The translations under genes and the position numbers were made by a program. Shown in pieces: positions 1-9,226 of a stretch of DNA of 64,000 nt. Position 1 is the first letter of the stretch. Each line of letters begins with the position of its first letter. The notes under the pieces are model-generated. The model had not been told where the DNA came from. It ran no database searches and saw only the letters and a program-made list of their open reading frames with translations. This stretch comes from Marinirhabdus gelatinilytica (lineage in GTDB: Bacteria > Bacteroidota > Bacteroidia > Flavobacteriales > Flavobacteriaceae): positions 93,984 to 157,983 of the forward strand of contig NZ_QRAO01000005.1 of the NCBI RefSeq assembly GCF_003353425.1. The letters are read 5' to 3'.

Positions 1-70
1 TCACTCTTGGAACCCGTGATTTGTAGCGATGTGCTATTCTTTAACGCTGAAGGTTTGGAGAGGGTTATGT

Positions 71-310
71 TCATTTATTCTTGTAATCTTCCTGCTTTAA
101 CTTCCCCCAAAACTTACCGTATGTTGTTGCAAACCCCACGATAAAACCACCAACTAGGAAAATTACAATTCTCTTTAAGCTGAAGCTCAGAAATTGAGAA
201 TTAAAATTGGTTCCCATCCATTGAATCAAAAACAGCGCAATAGCATACACAAAACCAATGACAACTACAGACTTCCAAAACCCTTTATGAGTAACGACCC
301 TTTTAAACAT
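71..310 (-). CDS. small two-helix membrane protein, unknown function
   Basis: A 79-residue protein with two hydrophobic stretches (about residues 14-31 and 46-63) and a basic, hydrophilic C-terminus, so probably a small inner-membrane protein. I do not recognise a family. Its ATG overlaps the stop codon of the upstream MazG-like gene (TAATG on the minus strand), which implies translational coupling as the last gene of the dtd-DUF3857-mazG run. The coupling supports it being a real gene. Confidence 0.6.
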   Translation of the reverse strand: MFKRVVTHKGFWKSVVVIGFVYAIALFLIQWMGTNFNSQFLSFSLKRIVIFLVGGFIVGFATTYGKFWGKLKQEDYKNK

Positions 311-636
311 TATTTAAGTTTTTTGTTGTTGTGGTGCCGGTCGTGGTCGCGTTTTGCCTTTAGCTCCATCTTCGCATCGAAGGCGGCTTGGAGATCTACC
401 CCTGTTTGGTTGGCAAGGCACAATACCACAAAAACCACATCGGCCAGTTCCTCGCCCAGCTCTTTTTCCTTATCGCTCTCCTTTTCGCTCTGTTCGCCAT
501 AGCGGCGGGCGATGATACGTGCCACCTCACCTACTTCCTCGGTAAGCTGGGCCATATTGGTGAGCTCGTTAAAATAGCGTACGCCGTGTTCCTGTATCCA
601 AGTGTCTACTGCCTTTTGGGCGTCTTTAAGGTTCAT
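310..636 (-). CDS. MazG-like nucleotide pyrophosphohydrolase
   Basis: A 108-residue all-alpha NTP pyrophosphohydrolase. The metal-binding signature of the MazG/dUTPase superfamily is visible as EEVGE near residue 33 and EELAD near residue 63, separated by a charged linker. Members hydrolyse nucleoside triphosphates to monophosphates and pyrophosphate, often as housecleaning of non-canonical nucleotides; the substrate cannot be read from sequence. It sits 5 nt downstream of a DUF3857 gene and overlaps the small membrane protein gene that follows. From memory, rsgA, dtd and a MazG-like gene lie close together in many Flavobacteriaceae; here three large DUF3857 genes separate dtd from it. Confidence 0.85.
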   Translation of the reverse strand: MNLKDAQKAVDTWIQEHGVRYFNELTNMAQLTEEVGEVARIIARRYGEQSEKESDKEKELGEELADVVFVVLCLANQTGVDLQAAFDAKMELKAKRDHDRHHNNKKLK

Positions 637-641
637 TTGCT

Positions 642-2675
642 TTAGATTTTTGTAAATACAATTTTCTCTTTTTCCTTTTCGGTAATCTGTGCGAACATAC
701 CCTTTATAAATTCGTAATCTTGGGGGAGAACGATAGGGGTATTTAAATCTAAAGATACAGCTAATTGTAGTATCCCGGGTGCTTCTTTCAGCAAATAGGT
801 ATAACTTCCCATGTTGTTTGCCAAATCTGCCTTAATGGCCTCGGGCAGCGACTTTACTTTATACCCTTCCGGAATTTTTAGGGAGATATTATATTTCTGT
901 GATTTTGGATACTCAAAAAAGATGGGGTATTCACGGGAATCGCTCTTAAAGGGGTTTTCTGTCTGTGCAAAGAACAACATTGGGGAAATGTACAAATCGC
1001 CGCCAATCTCTTCTACCAAAGAACTAGAATTTGCGGTATAGCTTATGCTCATATTGTCTTTTAAGCTCTCTAGGTCTTTTGCTTCAAATTCTGAAATTTC
1101 TACAGCTTCACTTCCTGTATCTACCCCATCCATTTGTAGCTTATCGCTGGTAGCTACATATTTATTTCGATACTCTTTCGCAAAATGTCCTCCTTTTCGT
1201 TCACGTACTTTCACTAGTACATTTTGGTCGTTTATCTCTGCCTGCACATACGTAAGTTTTTGGGACACATATCCTGGGTATAGCCCGACCCAGTTTGAGG
1301 TACCATCTGGGCGTATCAAGCGACCTTGCCAGTTCATAGCGCGTCTGGGCAGCATATTTACTTGCGAAAAAGGGTCTGTTGCGTCCAAGAGGTACACATT
1401 CCCGTTGCTGTTCACCGCTGCTATCACATAGTTGAAACCTTCCCGTGTAGGATATACGGGGATTCCATTTTCTGAAGTACTGAGCAATACTGGGAATGCA
1501 TCCAGCCCACTATTTTGAAGCATTGAGAGTAGCATCAAATTTATATCGGCAGTGTTTCCGGTCCCTTCCCTGTATGCTTTTTTAACGCCCTTCTCAGGAA
1601 TGAAACCTACGTAGTTGTTCCATGTTACTTTCGATTTTACCAAGTTCAGGATACTGACCATCTTTTCCTCGTTTGAGGCGGCGCCCTTTGTTACGGCTGC
1701 AAGATCTGCCTGGTAGTAATCGTTCTTTTTTATTTGGTTCACGAAATCGTCGTCCTCGTACACACTTTTTGCTACGGCCTCCCAAGTTGTAGCATAACGC
1801 TTTGGGATGCCGTTGGGGTTGTTCACCATGGCAAGCTCCCAAAGGGATTTGGCCTGATAATTTTTAAGATTATCTACATACACTTCTTCCTTGAGCGGGG
1901 GAATGTTATTTTCTTCCAGGGTATAGATATTTTCCTTGTATGAATACTCCTTGGTTCCCGTAGTATTCCTCCCCATAGTATTTCTTCTAAAATTTTTATT
2001 GTAGTTCACGGTGCCCAGCCCACTTCTTTCGCGGAGGTTTATCTTTTTTTCTCTTGTGTTTTGTTCAAAACTGAAACTTAAGGGAGACTTTGGGTTCAAT
2101 TGTATATTGAACACATAATACTCCGGCACCTCAATTTTTATGTTCTCTTTCTTGATGGGTATGGTATATTGTAGGTCTACATCCTCGATATAGGGGAATG
2201 GAGACTCTATGGTGTACTCATATTCTACAATACTTCCGGGGGATATGTTGGGCATTGTAAATTTATTGTCCACGCGATATTTACTAGCGCGTTCCTCAAA
2301 AATACCTTCGTTCCTAAGTTTTTCTTTTTCTACGGAACCATTCTCCAGGGTAAAGGTGTATCCCTTCACATCAAACGATTCCTTATCGGTCCCGTCGTTA
2401 TAGGTCCGGACAGTTCTGGTTGCCCAGTCAAACCCTTGGTTGTTATAAATTTTTATGCGTTCATGCACTTTGGTAATCTGTACAAAACCCTGTCCCTGGG
2501 TAAAAACATAACTCACGGAGTAATCTCGATACAATACCGATGCATTGGCATTTGGATAACTGGGGTGGGCTTTTTCTTTTAATTCTTCTTTTGAAACTTT
2601 TCCTAATTTATAGTTTTGGGCAGTGCCCGCTACAGTAAAAGCCAACAATAAAATGAGTAGGTATTTAAACTTCAT
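642..2675 (-). CDS. DUF3857 transglutaminase-like protein, catalytic residues lost (paralogue 3)
   Basis: A 677-residue exported protein with an N-terminal signal peptide (residues 1 to about 19, ending TAQ). It has the DUF3857 N-terminal domain (about residues 50-230) and a transglutaminase-like fold (about 310-420). Active members have a GDCK nucleophile; here the matching stretch reads GTGNTADIN with no cysteine, and the usual His is replaced (FNYVIA). It is therefore probably a non-catalytic, possibly scaffolding or binding, paralogue. It follows the related gene at 2682-4526 by 6 nt, in an operon of three paralogues. Cellular role unknown; periplasmic or cell-surface location inferred. 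Confidence 0.8.
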   Translation of the reverse strand: MKFKYLLILLLAFTVAGTAQNYKLGKVSKEELKEKAHPSYPNANASVLYRDYSVSYVFTQGQGFVQITKVHERIKIYNNQGFDWATRTVRTYNDGTDKESFDVKGYTFTLENGSVEKEKLRNEGIFEERASKYRVDNKFTMPNISPGSIVEYEYTIESPFPYIEDVDLQYTIPIKKENIKIEVPEYYVFNIQLNPKSPLSFSFEQNTREKKINLRERSGLGTVNYNKNFRRNTMGRNTTGTKEYSYKENIYTLEENNIPPLKEEVYVDNLKNYQAKSLWELAMVNNPNGIPKRYATTWEAVAKSVYEDDDFVNQIKKNDYYQADLAAVTKGAASNEEKMVSILNLVKSKVTWNNYVGFIPEKGVKKAYREGTGNTADINLMLLSMLQNSGLDAFPVLLSTSENGIPVYPTREGFNYVIAAVNSNGNVYLLDATDPFSQVNMLPRRAMNWQGRLIRPDGTSNWVGLYPGYVSQKLTYVQAEINDQNVLVKVRERKGGHFAKEYRNKYVATSDKLQMDGVDTGSEAVEISEFEAKDLESLKDNMSISYTANSSSLVEEIGGDLYISPMLFFAQTENPFKSDSREYPIFFEYPKSQKYNISLKIPEGYKVKSLPEAIKADLANNMGSYTYLLKEAPGILQLAVSLDLNTPIVLPQDYEFIKGMFAQITEKEKEKIVFTKI

Positions 2676-2681
2676 AAATTT

Positions 2682-4526
2682 TTATTTAATTTTTGATAGT
2701 ACGATTTTTGATTTAGATATTTTTAAATATTCACTATACAATCCCTGTATAGCAGGGTAATAATCTGCAGGGATCAAATATTCATTAAACTCCAGTGAGA
2801 ACATCACCTGCAACTGGCTTCCTCTTTGTTGAATATTAAAGGTAAGTGAGCCTATACCCTTTTCCATGGTCACCAGTTTACCCTCTGGCAAACTTTCTAC
2901 TTTATAGCCGTCTGGGATTGTATAGTTTATTATGTAGTTTTCAATAGAAGGATGTTCAAAATCTATTGGATACAACCTATCTTCTTCTACAAACTGGTTT
3001 TCTTCAAGGCCCCAGATCAAAAGAGGTTCAAAATAGAGGGAACCGGCAATATTTTCCACAAAGTCCTTTCTTTCAAAATCGTAGGAAATGGCAATAGGTC
3101 TATCTGGATTTTCTACATTTTTCTTAACCACGTTTGTTGCAGTGAAAAGCGGAATATCGTTTAAATATTCCTCGTAGGTTTCCTTTCTAAGGTCTGTATA
3201 ATGATCTCTAAACGATAACGCATTGTAGTTTGTAATTTGCTTTTTAACAGTACCCTGTACCGAGAGTTTCTCAGGATGTAGTGTAGCATTAACGATCAAG
3301 GTGTTTTTTGATGGTTCTTCAATTTTAAACCAATACAGCTCGTGGGAGCCATCTTCACGAATAATTAGACCTTTATCGTTGATATAATGCAATGGCAATT
3401 GCGCAAATTTTGTATGCTCTTCAGATCCGTCCAGGATGTACATTTTCCCATCTATCTTCACGGTAGCCAAAACAGTGTTAAAAGCATCGATATGTGGATA
3501 CATTACCCATCCTGCACTTTTAGTGGCTACTAAGATTGGATTGGCATCCAGCCCTCGTGATTTCAACATTTGAACAAGCATGATATTAATGCCCCCGCTG
3601 GAGCCCTTTTTGTCTCTGAAAACATTTTTAACATACTCTGTACCGCGGGTATACTGCTTGTTCCACTCAATGGTATCTTTCACGAAACGATCTATTTTTT
3701 TCGCTATTTCCAATGTGTCCTTCACTTGTACCAGTAGGGTATTTAAATCCTTTTTATAGAGTGCATAACCTGTTCGCAACTGGTCTCCAAACCAGTCGAA
3801 ACTTTTATAATCCCTAGCTACGTTGCTCCAAGACTGGCGGTATAGAACCCCGTGACGTTCCAAAAGTATTTTTCCTCTAAAATTATCTACGTTCCCCACA
3901 AAACTCTCTTCCCTTAATGGGGGGATATTTTCGCCTACGAACAATCTATATGCAGTTTTCTCGTAACTTTGAATTGGTAGCTTTACATATTGGTTTTGGC
4001 GAATAGACAGATTTCCGTAGTAATCGTTCTCTATAAAAATACGCTGGTACCTTATGGGCAAGGGCATTTGAGTGTAAAGGATGGATAGCCCTATAAATGG
4101 CACTTTGTATCTCAACTCGATAATGGAGCCCTCTTTTACCTTTGGGAACGTTAATTTACTGATCTCTATCTCTTCTGAAACTTCCTCCTTAAAAATTCCG
4201 CTTCTGGAGACTTTTGTTCGGTCAATTTTTCCATTTTCCAAATTGTATGTGGCTGCTTTCAACGCCTTCATACCATCGAAAGGTATGGTCCAATCTGAAT
4301 ATTTAAAGGCCTCGCTATTGTATATCTTAACGCGTTCGTGAACTTCCAGAACTCTACCATACTCAAAATTTATATCTCGGTACAGAATAACGGCAGGTGC
4401 GTTAGGGAAGGTAGGGTCTGCTGTTTCCCGGAGTTCAGCTTCAGTTACATCCCCAAACTTTCTTTCTTGGCTAAATACAAGAACAGGGCATATAAAAAAG
4501 AGGATAACCGTTAAAATTCTCATCAT
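2682..4526 (-). CDS. DUF3857 transglutaminase-like protein, catalytic residues lost (paralogue 2)
   Basis: A 614-residue exported protein with a signal peptide (about residues 1-19, ending VFS). The architecture matches its neighbours: DUF3857 region, transglutaminase-like core and a C-terminal beta-rich domain. At the nucleophile position it reads KGSSGGIN instead of GDCK, and the His-containing strand reads AFNTVLA, so the catalytic Cys and His are absent. The start codon overlaps the stop of the upstream paralogue at 4526 (coupled translation). Closest in layout to the 642-2675 gene; the two degenerate copies share an ILDG/LLDATD strand following the core. Confidence 0.8.
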   Translation of the reverse strand: MMRILTVILFFICPVLVFSQERKFGDVTEAELRETADPTFPNAPAVILYRDINFEYGRVLEVHERVKIYNSEAFKYSDWTIPFDGMKALKAATYNLENGKIDRTKVSRSGIFKEEVSEEIEISKLTFPKVKEGSIIELRYKVPFIGLSILYTQMPLPIRYQRIFIENDYYGNLSIRQNQYVKLPIQSYEKTAYRLFVGENIPPLREESFVGNVDNFRGKILLERHGVLYRQSWSNVARDYKSFDWFGDQLRTGYALYKKDLNTLLVQVKDTLEIAKKIDRFVKDTIEWNKQYTRGTEYVKNVFRDKKGSSGGINIMLVQMLKSRGLDANPILVATKSAGWVMYPHIDAFNTVLATVKIDGKMYILDGSEEHTKFAQLPLHYINDKGLIIREDGSHELYWFKIEEPSKNTLIVNATLHPEKLSVQGTVKKQITNYNALSFRDHYTDLRKETYEEYLNDIPLFTATNVVKKNVENPDRPIAISYDFERKDFVENIAGSLYFEPLLIWGLEENQFVEEDRLYPIDFEHPSIENYIINYTIPDGYKVESLPEGKLVTMEKGIGSLTFNIQQRGSQLQVMFSLEFNEYLIPADYYPAIQGLYSEYLKISKSKIVLSKIK

Positions 4527-6415
4527 TATTTTTTGACCAATACTATTTTAGATTTATCCTTTTTAGCTACCGTTCTCCAAAAATCCCTAAATTCTGTGTA
4601 CATTTCCTTTGGGTACTTTCCATCGTCGTACACTAGTTGTCTTTTGTAAGCTATCTTAGATTCGTTTATCTTCTCAATTGAAGCAGTATAGGCGCCAAAT
4701 TGGGAATCTACCTGTATGGGATCGAAGATAGCTTCTAGTGCATAGCCATCTGGCAGGGTGATCTCTATTTCATCATTATAGGTCCGTCCACGCCTTAATT
4801 GTATGGGGAGTTTTCGGTTTTCTTCATCGTCAGGTATAAAAGTATTTCGGTTAAAGATGTTTGGGTTCAATAAAATTCTGTCGCCAGCCTTGGATATATA
4901 GTTGTTTGACGAAAAAGTTAGGTTTTCAATAAAATAGATACTGTCCTTATTGTTTTCAAAGGCAACTTCGCCAATACTCAATGCGTTTAGATGTCCCCAA
5001 AGGTTTTTGTAGTACATCACCACATCATCACTTTTTGTAGTTTCTAGGGAATACTTATCATTATAGGCCAGTCCTTTAGAGTTCTCGGTTACTCTCCCAG
5101 ATAATTCAAGATTGTCGTGCAAAGTGACAACTGCCTTTAGGGACTGGACGTTTTCATTGGTTTCATATTTATGGGTCCGTATCATCACTCCCCCTTCTGG
5201 AGTTACCATAAGTGCCTTACGATCGTCTGTATGCGTGCCCAAATAGTTGAATGGCAATTCCTGGCTGGTACATTCCAAGAATACATTTTCGTCTTCAAAG
5301 GGCACTGTTAAGATCACATGATTTCCTTGCAACGCTACAAAATCTTCATCGAGGTCTCTTCCATTTTCTCCAGAGTCTACAATCGTGTAATAAGACTCAA
5401 TGCCTTGGGATTTCAGCAATGCTTTTGTGTAGTTGGTAAGCCCCTTACAGTCTCCATAGCTCAGCTCGTCAACTTCTTTGGCAGTTGTTGGTTGCCAACC
5501 GCCTATACCAATCGCAATAAACACATACCTGGTCTTATCCTGCATGTACTCATAGATTAAACGTGTTTTTTCCTTAGGATCCTCAACACCGCTGACCAAG
5601 TTATCTATTCTTGCTTTTGTACCGTTGGAAAGTTTATCCCTTCCTTTTAGCAGCGAATTGTTCTGCCACAATCCAAAATCTGTCCAGTTTTTGATGTTAG
5701 CAGTTTCATTGACAAGCTGGAATTTTTGGAGTGCCACTTTCACAACAGGGTTAAACTCTGTAAAATGAGGACTGAACCCTTCCCTTTTATCAGGCTTCAT
5801 ATTTGCAATACTATAGGTGTACTTTTTCGGCGTTTCTGAATATTGCGCGTTGAACACATCCAGATTATATTTTCTGGTCGTTAGTGGTATTTCCTCTTCG
5901 TTGATGATGGTGTAGCTGGATTTTTCAACACTCACATCATAATAAGGAGAGGGCATCCATTGATTTAAAAATGCTGTGGACGTTGATTTTTTTTCATAAA
6001 AGAACTCACAAGTTAGAGGATATGAGGCTACATAATGCTCTACATACAACTTGCGATTGTCGGAATAAAGTGTACCGCCAGAGGCACTAACGTCCAAGAA
6101 ATCTCTCTTTTTGTACTCTTTTATTTCGTTCCCGTCCTTATCATAAATGATCATCCCAATATCCTTCACAGAAGAGCTGGAGTCGTAATCAACACCTATA
6201 GTCGCGGCAGAAAGACCCTCTCTATTAAAAAACGTGACCACTTTCTTATACGTGGTTTGCATTGAATTATAATCCTTCAACTCATGGACGGTCTCTTCCA
6301 AGCGTATCACTGCATTGACACCCTCGGTCAATTCCTCGGGAATATCCTTTACAGCATATTGTGCAAAAAGTGTAGTTGAAAAAAATATAAATAATAGGAG
6401 TAATCGAAATTTCAT
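4526..6415 (-). CDS. DUF3857 transglutaminase-like protein, catalytic Cys/His retained (paralogue 1)
   Basis: A 629-residue exported protein (signal peptide about residues 1-18, ending LFAQ). DUF3857 region first, then a transglutaminase-like core with a visible YGDCKGLTNY nucleophile motif (Cys about residue 322) and GNHVIL (His about residue 367). A later FLECTSQ strand carries Glu where many members have Asp. This is the only one of the three tandem paralogues that keeps the Cys-His pair, so it may be an active thiol enzyme (transglutaminase or cysteine-protease chemistry). It is first of the three; the next gene starts on its stop codon. Substrate unknown. Confidence 0.82.
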   Translation of the reverse strand: MKFRLLLLFIFFSTTLFAQYAVKDIPEELTEGVNAVIRLEETVHELKDYNSMQTTYKKVVTFFNREGLSAATIGVDYDSSSSVKDIGMIIYDKDGNEIKEYKKRDFLDVSASGGTLYSDNRKLYVEHYVASYPLTCEFFYEKKSTSTAFLNQWMPSPYYDVSVEKSSYTIINEEEIPLTTRKYNLDVFNAQYSETPKKYTYSIANMKPDKREGFSPHFTEFNPVVKVALQKFQLVNETANIKNWTDFGLWQNNSLLKGRDKLSNGTKARIDNLVSGVEDPKEKTRLIYEYMQDKTRYVFIAIGIGGWQPTTAKEVDELSYGDCKGLTNYTKALLKSQGIESYYTIVDSGENGRDLDEDFVALQGNHVILTVPFEDENVFLECTSQELPFNYLGTHTDDRKALMVTPEGGVMIRTHKYETNENVQSLKAVVTLHDNLELSGRVTENSKGLAYNDKYSLETTKSDDVVMYYKNLWGHLNALSIGEVAFENNKDSIYFIENLTFSSNNYISKAGDRILLNPNIFNRNTFIPDDEENRKLPIQLRRGRTYNDEIEITLPDGYALEAIFDPIQVDSQFGAYTASIEKINESKIAYKRQLVYDDGKYPKEMYTEFRDFWRTVAKKDKSKIVLVKK

Positions 6416-6478
6416 AAAGTAGTAAGCTGCGGGGCTATATCTTAATTGGCATGTATGTTATCGCAGTAAAGCAGATTG

Positions 6479-6931
6479 TCACTCTTTGTTTTTAGAATCA
6501 ATAGCAATGGTCACGGGGCCATCGTTCACCAAGGCCACATCCATCATGGCGCCAAATATACCAGTTTGTACTTTTTTTTCCAATTCCACTTCCAGATTCC
6601 TGACAAAATCTTCATACATAGGGATAGCTTTGTCTGGCCTAGCAGCTTTTATGAAACTAGGACGGTTGCCCTTTTTGGTACTGGCATGCAAGGTAAATTG
6701 GCTTACCACGATCACATCGCCATCTATGTCCCTGATAGATCTATTCATAGCCCCTTGTTCATCTGCAAAAATCCGTAATCGAGCTACTTTTCCGCATAAC
6801 CAGTTGATGTCCTCCTGTGTGTCGGCATCCTCAATTCCCAATAAAATAAGGTATCCCTGTCCTATCTCTGAAACTATTTTTTCTGAAACGGTTACTGAAG
6901 CTTTTTTTACTCGTTGGATGATGATTCTCAT
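6479..6931 (-). CDS. dtd: D-aminoacyl-tRNA deacylase
   Basis: A 150-residue DTD-family enzyme that hydrolyses D-aminoacyl-tRNA (and Gly-tRNA-Ala) in the cytoplasm as a translation quality check. The family signatures are present: SQFTLHAS near residue 78 and the cross-subunit NDGPVT motif near residue 138, plus GNRPSF between them. Length equals the usual family length and the start MRIIIQRV is canonical. A gap of 63 nt separates it from the DUF3857 genes downstream; upstream it is separated from rsgA by the heptamer repeat. Confidence 0.95.
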   Translation of the reverse strand: MRIIIQRVKKASVTVSEKIVSEIGQGYLILLGIEDADTQEDINWLCGKVARLRIFADEQGAMNRSIRDIDGDVIVVSQFTLHASTKKGNRPSFIKAARPDKAIPMYEDFVRNLEVELEKKVQTGIFGAMMDVALVNDGPVTIAIDSKNKE

Positions 6932-6937
6932 ATAATA

Positions 6938-7015
6938 GGTTGTCGGTTGTGGGTTGTGGGTTGTGGGTTGTCTGTTGTCGGTTGTGGGTTGTGGGTTGTG
7001 GGTTGTGGGTTGTGG
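6938..7015. repeat. GGTTGTG heptamer tandem repeat
   Basis: Eleven consecutive 7-nt units, mostly GGTTGTG, with three variant units (GGTTGTC twice, TGTTGTC once) plus one extra G, immediately upstream of the dtd start codon. The plus strand carries regularly spaced GGG tracts separated by TTGT, so it could form G-quadruplex DNA. It lies between rsgA and dtd and could vary in copy number by replication slippage. Confidence 0.9.
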
Positions 7016-7081
7016 AAAATTTTTTTTTATCTCATAGTTTATTTTTTTTAGCGAAGGGGGCTATTCTCTTTGGTCTTAGGA

Positions 7082-8032
7082 TTACTCCTTATTGTAAATA
7101 TCTTTTCTGAAATGTTCTTCCTCCCCTTCCATAATTTGGAGATAGCTTTTATAGCGCGACCACGGAAGCTCATCGTTTTCCAATGCCTCTTTTACAGCAC
7201 ATTTGGGTTCTTCAAGATGTAGACAGTTATTGAATTTACAGTGTTCCTTCAGTTCAAAAAATTCGGGGAAATAGTCGCCCAGTTCTTCTTTTTCAATTTC
7301 AACCACGCCAAACCCTTTGATGCCCGGGGTATCAATGATCTTTGCGTTGAACGAAAGATCGAACATTTCAGCAAACGTTGTGGTGTGCTGTCCTTGTTTA
7401 TGCTGTTCAGAAATTTCTGAGGTCTTTAGATTCAATGAAGGTTCTATGGCATTTACCAAGGTACTCTTGCCCACCCCGCTATGGCCTGAGAACATACTTA
7501 CCTTGTCCTTCATCAATGCTTTTACCTTTTCCACGTTCTTGCCCGTTGCTGCCGAGATACCAATGCACTCGTACCCAATGTCACGATACATTGCAGCCAG
7601 GTACTTTACTTCCAGCAATTCGTCTTCGGTATAGGTATCTATCTTGTTGAAAAGCAACACTGCCTTGATATGGTAGGCCTCTGCAGTGACCAAAAAGCGA
7701 TCGATAAAACTGGTAAAGGTGGGAGGATTGTTCAACGTGACCAGCAGGAAGGCAACATCTACATTTGCCGCAATAATGTGGGTTTGCTTGGATAGGTTCA
7801 CACTTTTTCTAATGATGTAATTATCCCTTTCCTCTATTTTATGGATAACCCCTATGGTTTCATCTCCTTTTGTCTCAACCTTAAAATGCACATGATCGCC
7901 CACCGCAACAGGATTTGTACTCTTTATACCCTCCATGCGGAACTTCCCCTTGATACGGCACTCGTAAAATACTCCTTTATCAGATTTTACGGTGTACCAG
8001 CTTCCGGTAGATTTATAGACAATGCCCTTCAT
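7082..8032 (-). CDS. rsgA: ribosome small subunit-dependent GTPase RsgA
   Basis: A 316-residue circularly permuted GTPase that acts in 30S subunit maturation. Order of elements: N-terminal OB-fold, then G4 (NKID), G1/P-loop (GHSGVGKST), G3 (DTPG), then a C-terminal zinc-binding segment (C-x4-C-x-H-x5-C near the end). I chose the ATG at 8032 (MKGIVYKSTG), which matches family starts; the longer reading begins five codons upstream at a TTG. It lies 21 nt downstream of the DAHP synthase/chorismate mutase gene and is probably cotranscribed with it. Confidence 0.95.
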   Translation of the reverse strand: MKGIVYKSTGSWYTVKSDKGVFYECRIKGKFRMEGIKSTNPVAVGDHVHFKVETKGDETIGVIHKIEERDNYIIRKSVNLSKQTHIIAANVDVAFLLVTLNNPPTFTSFIDRFLVTAEAYHIKAVLLFNKIDTYTEDELLEVKYLAAMYRDIGYECIGISAATGKNVEKVKALMKDKVSMFSGHSGVGKSTLVNAIEPSLNLKTSEISEQHKQGQHTTTFAEMFDLSFNAKIIDTPGIKGFGVVEIEKEELGDYFPEFFELKEHCKFNNCLHLEEPKCAVKEALENDELPWSRYKSYLQIMEGEEEHFRKDIYNKE

Positions 8033-8053
8033 ACTACAAAGTTGCAAAAAGAT

Positions 8054-9136
8054 TCAGTCATTTATTATTTTCTTTTGGTGGTTAATGGATTCTTGATGGA
8101 TGGCCTTGTAAAGCTTTAGGACAAACTCTTCGCTCAAATCGGTTTCTTCACCACGGAGTATCATACGACCCAATACTTCGTTCCACCGTTTTCTCTGTAA
8201 TATAGCAACATTATGTTGTTTTTTAAGCCCCCCTATAGTATCGGCTATTTTCATGCGCTTGCCCATCATCTCTACTATCTTGTTGTCGATAACGTCTATT
8301 TGGGTTCGCAATGTATTCAGTTCATTCTGAAACTCTAACGCCGCATCCCCTTTTTTCCGAATACGTAAATCTATGGTCATTTGGTGTAGGGTTTCTGGTG
8401 TAATCTGTTGCTTGGCATCACTCCATGCATTGTCTGGGTCGTAATGTGTCTCCACCATCAAACCGTCATAATTAAGGTCCAAGGCGGTTTGGCACAGATC
8501 GAAAATAATATCACGACGTCCGGCAATATGTGACGGATCTAAAATCAACGGAAGATCTGGGAAACGGTTTTGCAGGTCTATGGGGATTTGCCACTCCGGA
8601 TTGTTACGGTACCGGGTTTTTTCATACGTAGAGAAACCACGGTGTATCACTCCCAGATTTTTTAACCCAGCTTCGTAAAAACGTTCTACAGCACCTAACC
8701 ACAGCGGCAAATCCGGGTTTACAGGATTTTTAATGAGTACTGTTTTATCGGTTCCCTGTAGAGCATCTGCCAATTCCTGTACTATAAAAGGAGAAACGGT
8801 AGTCCTTGCCCCAACCCACAAGATATCTACATCGTGTTTTAAAGCCAGATCTACGTGGTTGGCATTGGCCACTTCGGTAGTGGTGAGCAAGCCTGTTTCC
8901 TCTTTGGCCTTTTGTAGCCATTTGAGACCCAGGGCACCTACTCCTTCAAAATTTCCGGGACGGGTGCGGGGTTTCCAAATTCCTGCCCGAAATACGGTGG
9001 TATCGGTCTCTTTAAGTTGATGGGCAATCTTAAGCACCTGCGCTTCGGTTTCGGCACTGCAGGGGCCTGCGATTACCAAAGGGTGGTCCAACCCAAAGGT
9101 ATCCAACCAGTTTCGTAGTTCTTTTTTGTTTTCCAT
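8054..9136 (-). CDS. bifunctional DAHP synthase / chorismate mutase
   Basis: A 360-residue fusion. Residues 1 to about 255 are a short (type I-beta, KDO8P-synthase-like) 3-deoxy-7-phosphoheptulonate synthase: VIAGPCSAE, FRAGIWKPRTRPG and DPSHIAGRR mark phosphoenolpyruvate and metal binding. Residues about 270-355 are an AroQ-type chorismate mutase with LRTQIDVIDNKIV, KMKIADTIGGLKK and ER/QRKRW-type helices. It thus carries the first step of the shikimate pathway and the chorismate-to-prephenate step. In Bacteroidota this fusion is common. It is the first gene of a minus-strand unit with rsgA, and is preceded by a leader ORF and a terminator (9203-9347), suggesting attenuation. Confidence 0.95.
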   Translation of the reverse strand: MENKKELRNWLDTFGLDHPLVIAGPCSAETEAQVLKIAHQLKETDTTVFRAGIWKPRTRPGNFEGVGALGLKWLQKAKEETGLLTTTEVANANHVDLALKHDVDILWVGARTTVSPFIVQELADALQGTDKTVLIKNPVNPDLPLWLGAVERFYEAGLKNLGVIHRGFSTYEKTRYRNNPEWQIPIDLQNRFPDLPLILDPSHIAGRRDIIFDLCQTALDLNYDGLMVETHYDPDNAWSDAKQQITPETLHQMTIDLRIRKKGDAALEFQNELNTLRTQIDVIDNKIVEMMGKRMKIADTIGGLKKQHNVAILQRKRWNEVLGRMILRGEETDLSEEFVLKLYKAIHQESINHQKKIIND

Positions 9137-9202
9137 GCAATAGACGTTAGTCGGTAAACTTTAGACGTTAGATTTTTTACTTTTTTGCGGTTTCTTTGCA
9201 AC

Positions 9203-9226
9203 AAAAAAAGCCCCAAACGGGACTTT
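9203..9226 (-). terminator. intrinsic terminator / putative attenuator before the aromatic gene
   Basis: On the minus strand AAAGTCCC, loop GTTT, GGGGCTTT form an 8-bp stem (one G-T pair) followed by a run of seven T. The 5' arm starts inside the stop codon of the leader ORF (9225-9347), and the DAHP synthase/chorismate mutase ATG follows 67 nt downstream. Position and shape fit a transcription attenuator rather than the end of an upstream gene, because the gene beyond (gldA) is divergent. Confidence 0.75.

Noticed and set aside
1..70. Partial gene at the left edge
   Set aside because: The only short open stretch on the minus strand is closed by a TAG after about ten codons; nothing supportable.
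194..645. Plus-strand ORFs over the MazG-like and small membrane protein genes
   Set aside because: Antisense to coupled minus-strand genes; no recognisable domains.
6486..6935. 149-codon plus-strand ORF
   Set aside because: Fully antisense to dtd, whose motifs are clear; a shadow ORF.
6938..7015. CRISPR array
   Set aside because: Pure heptamers without spacers.
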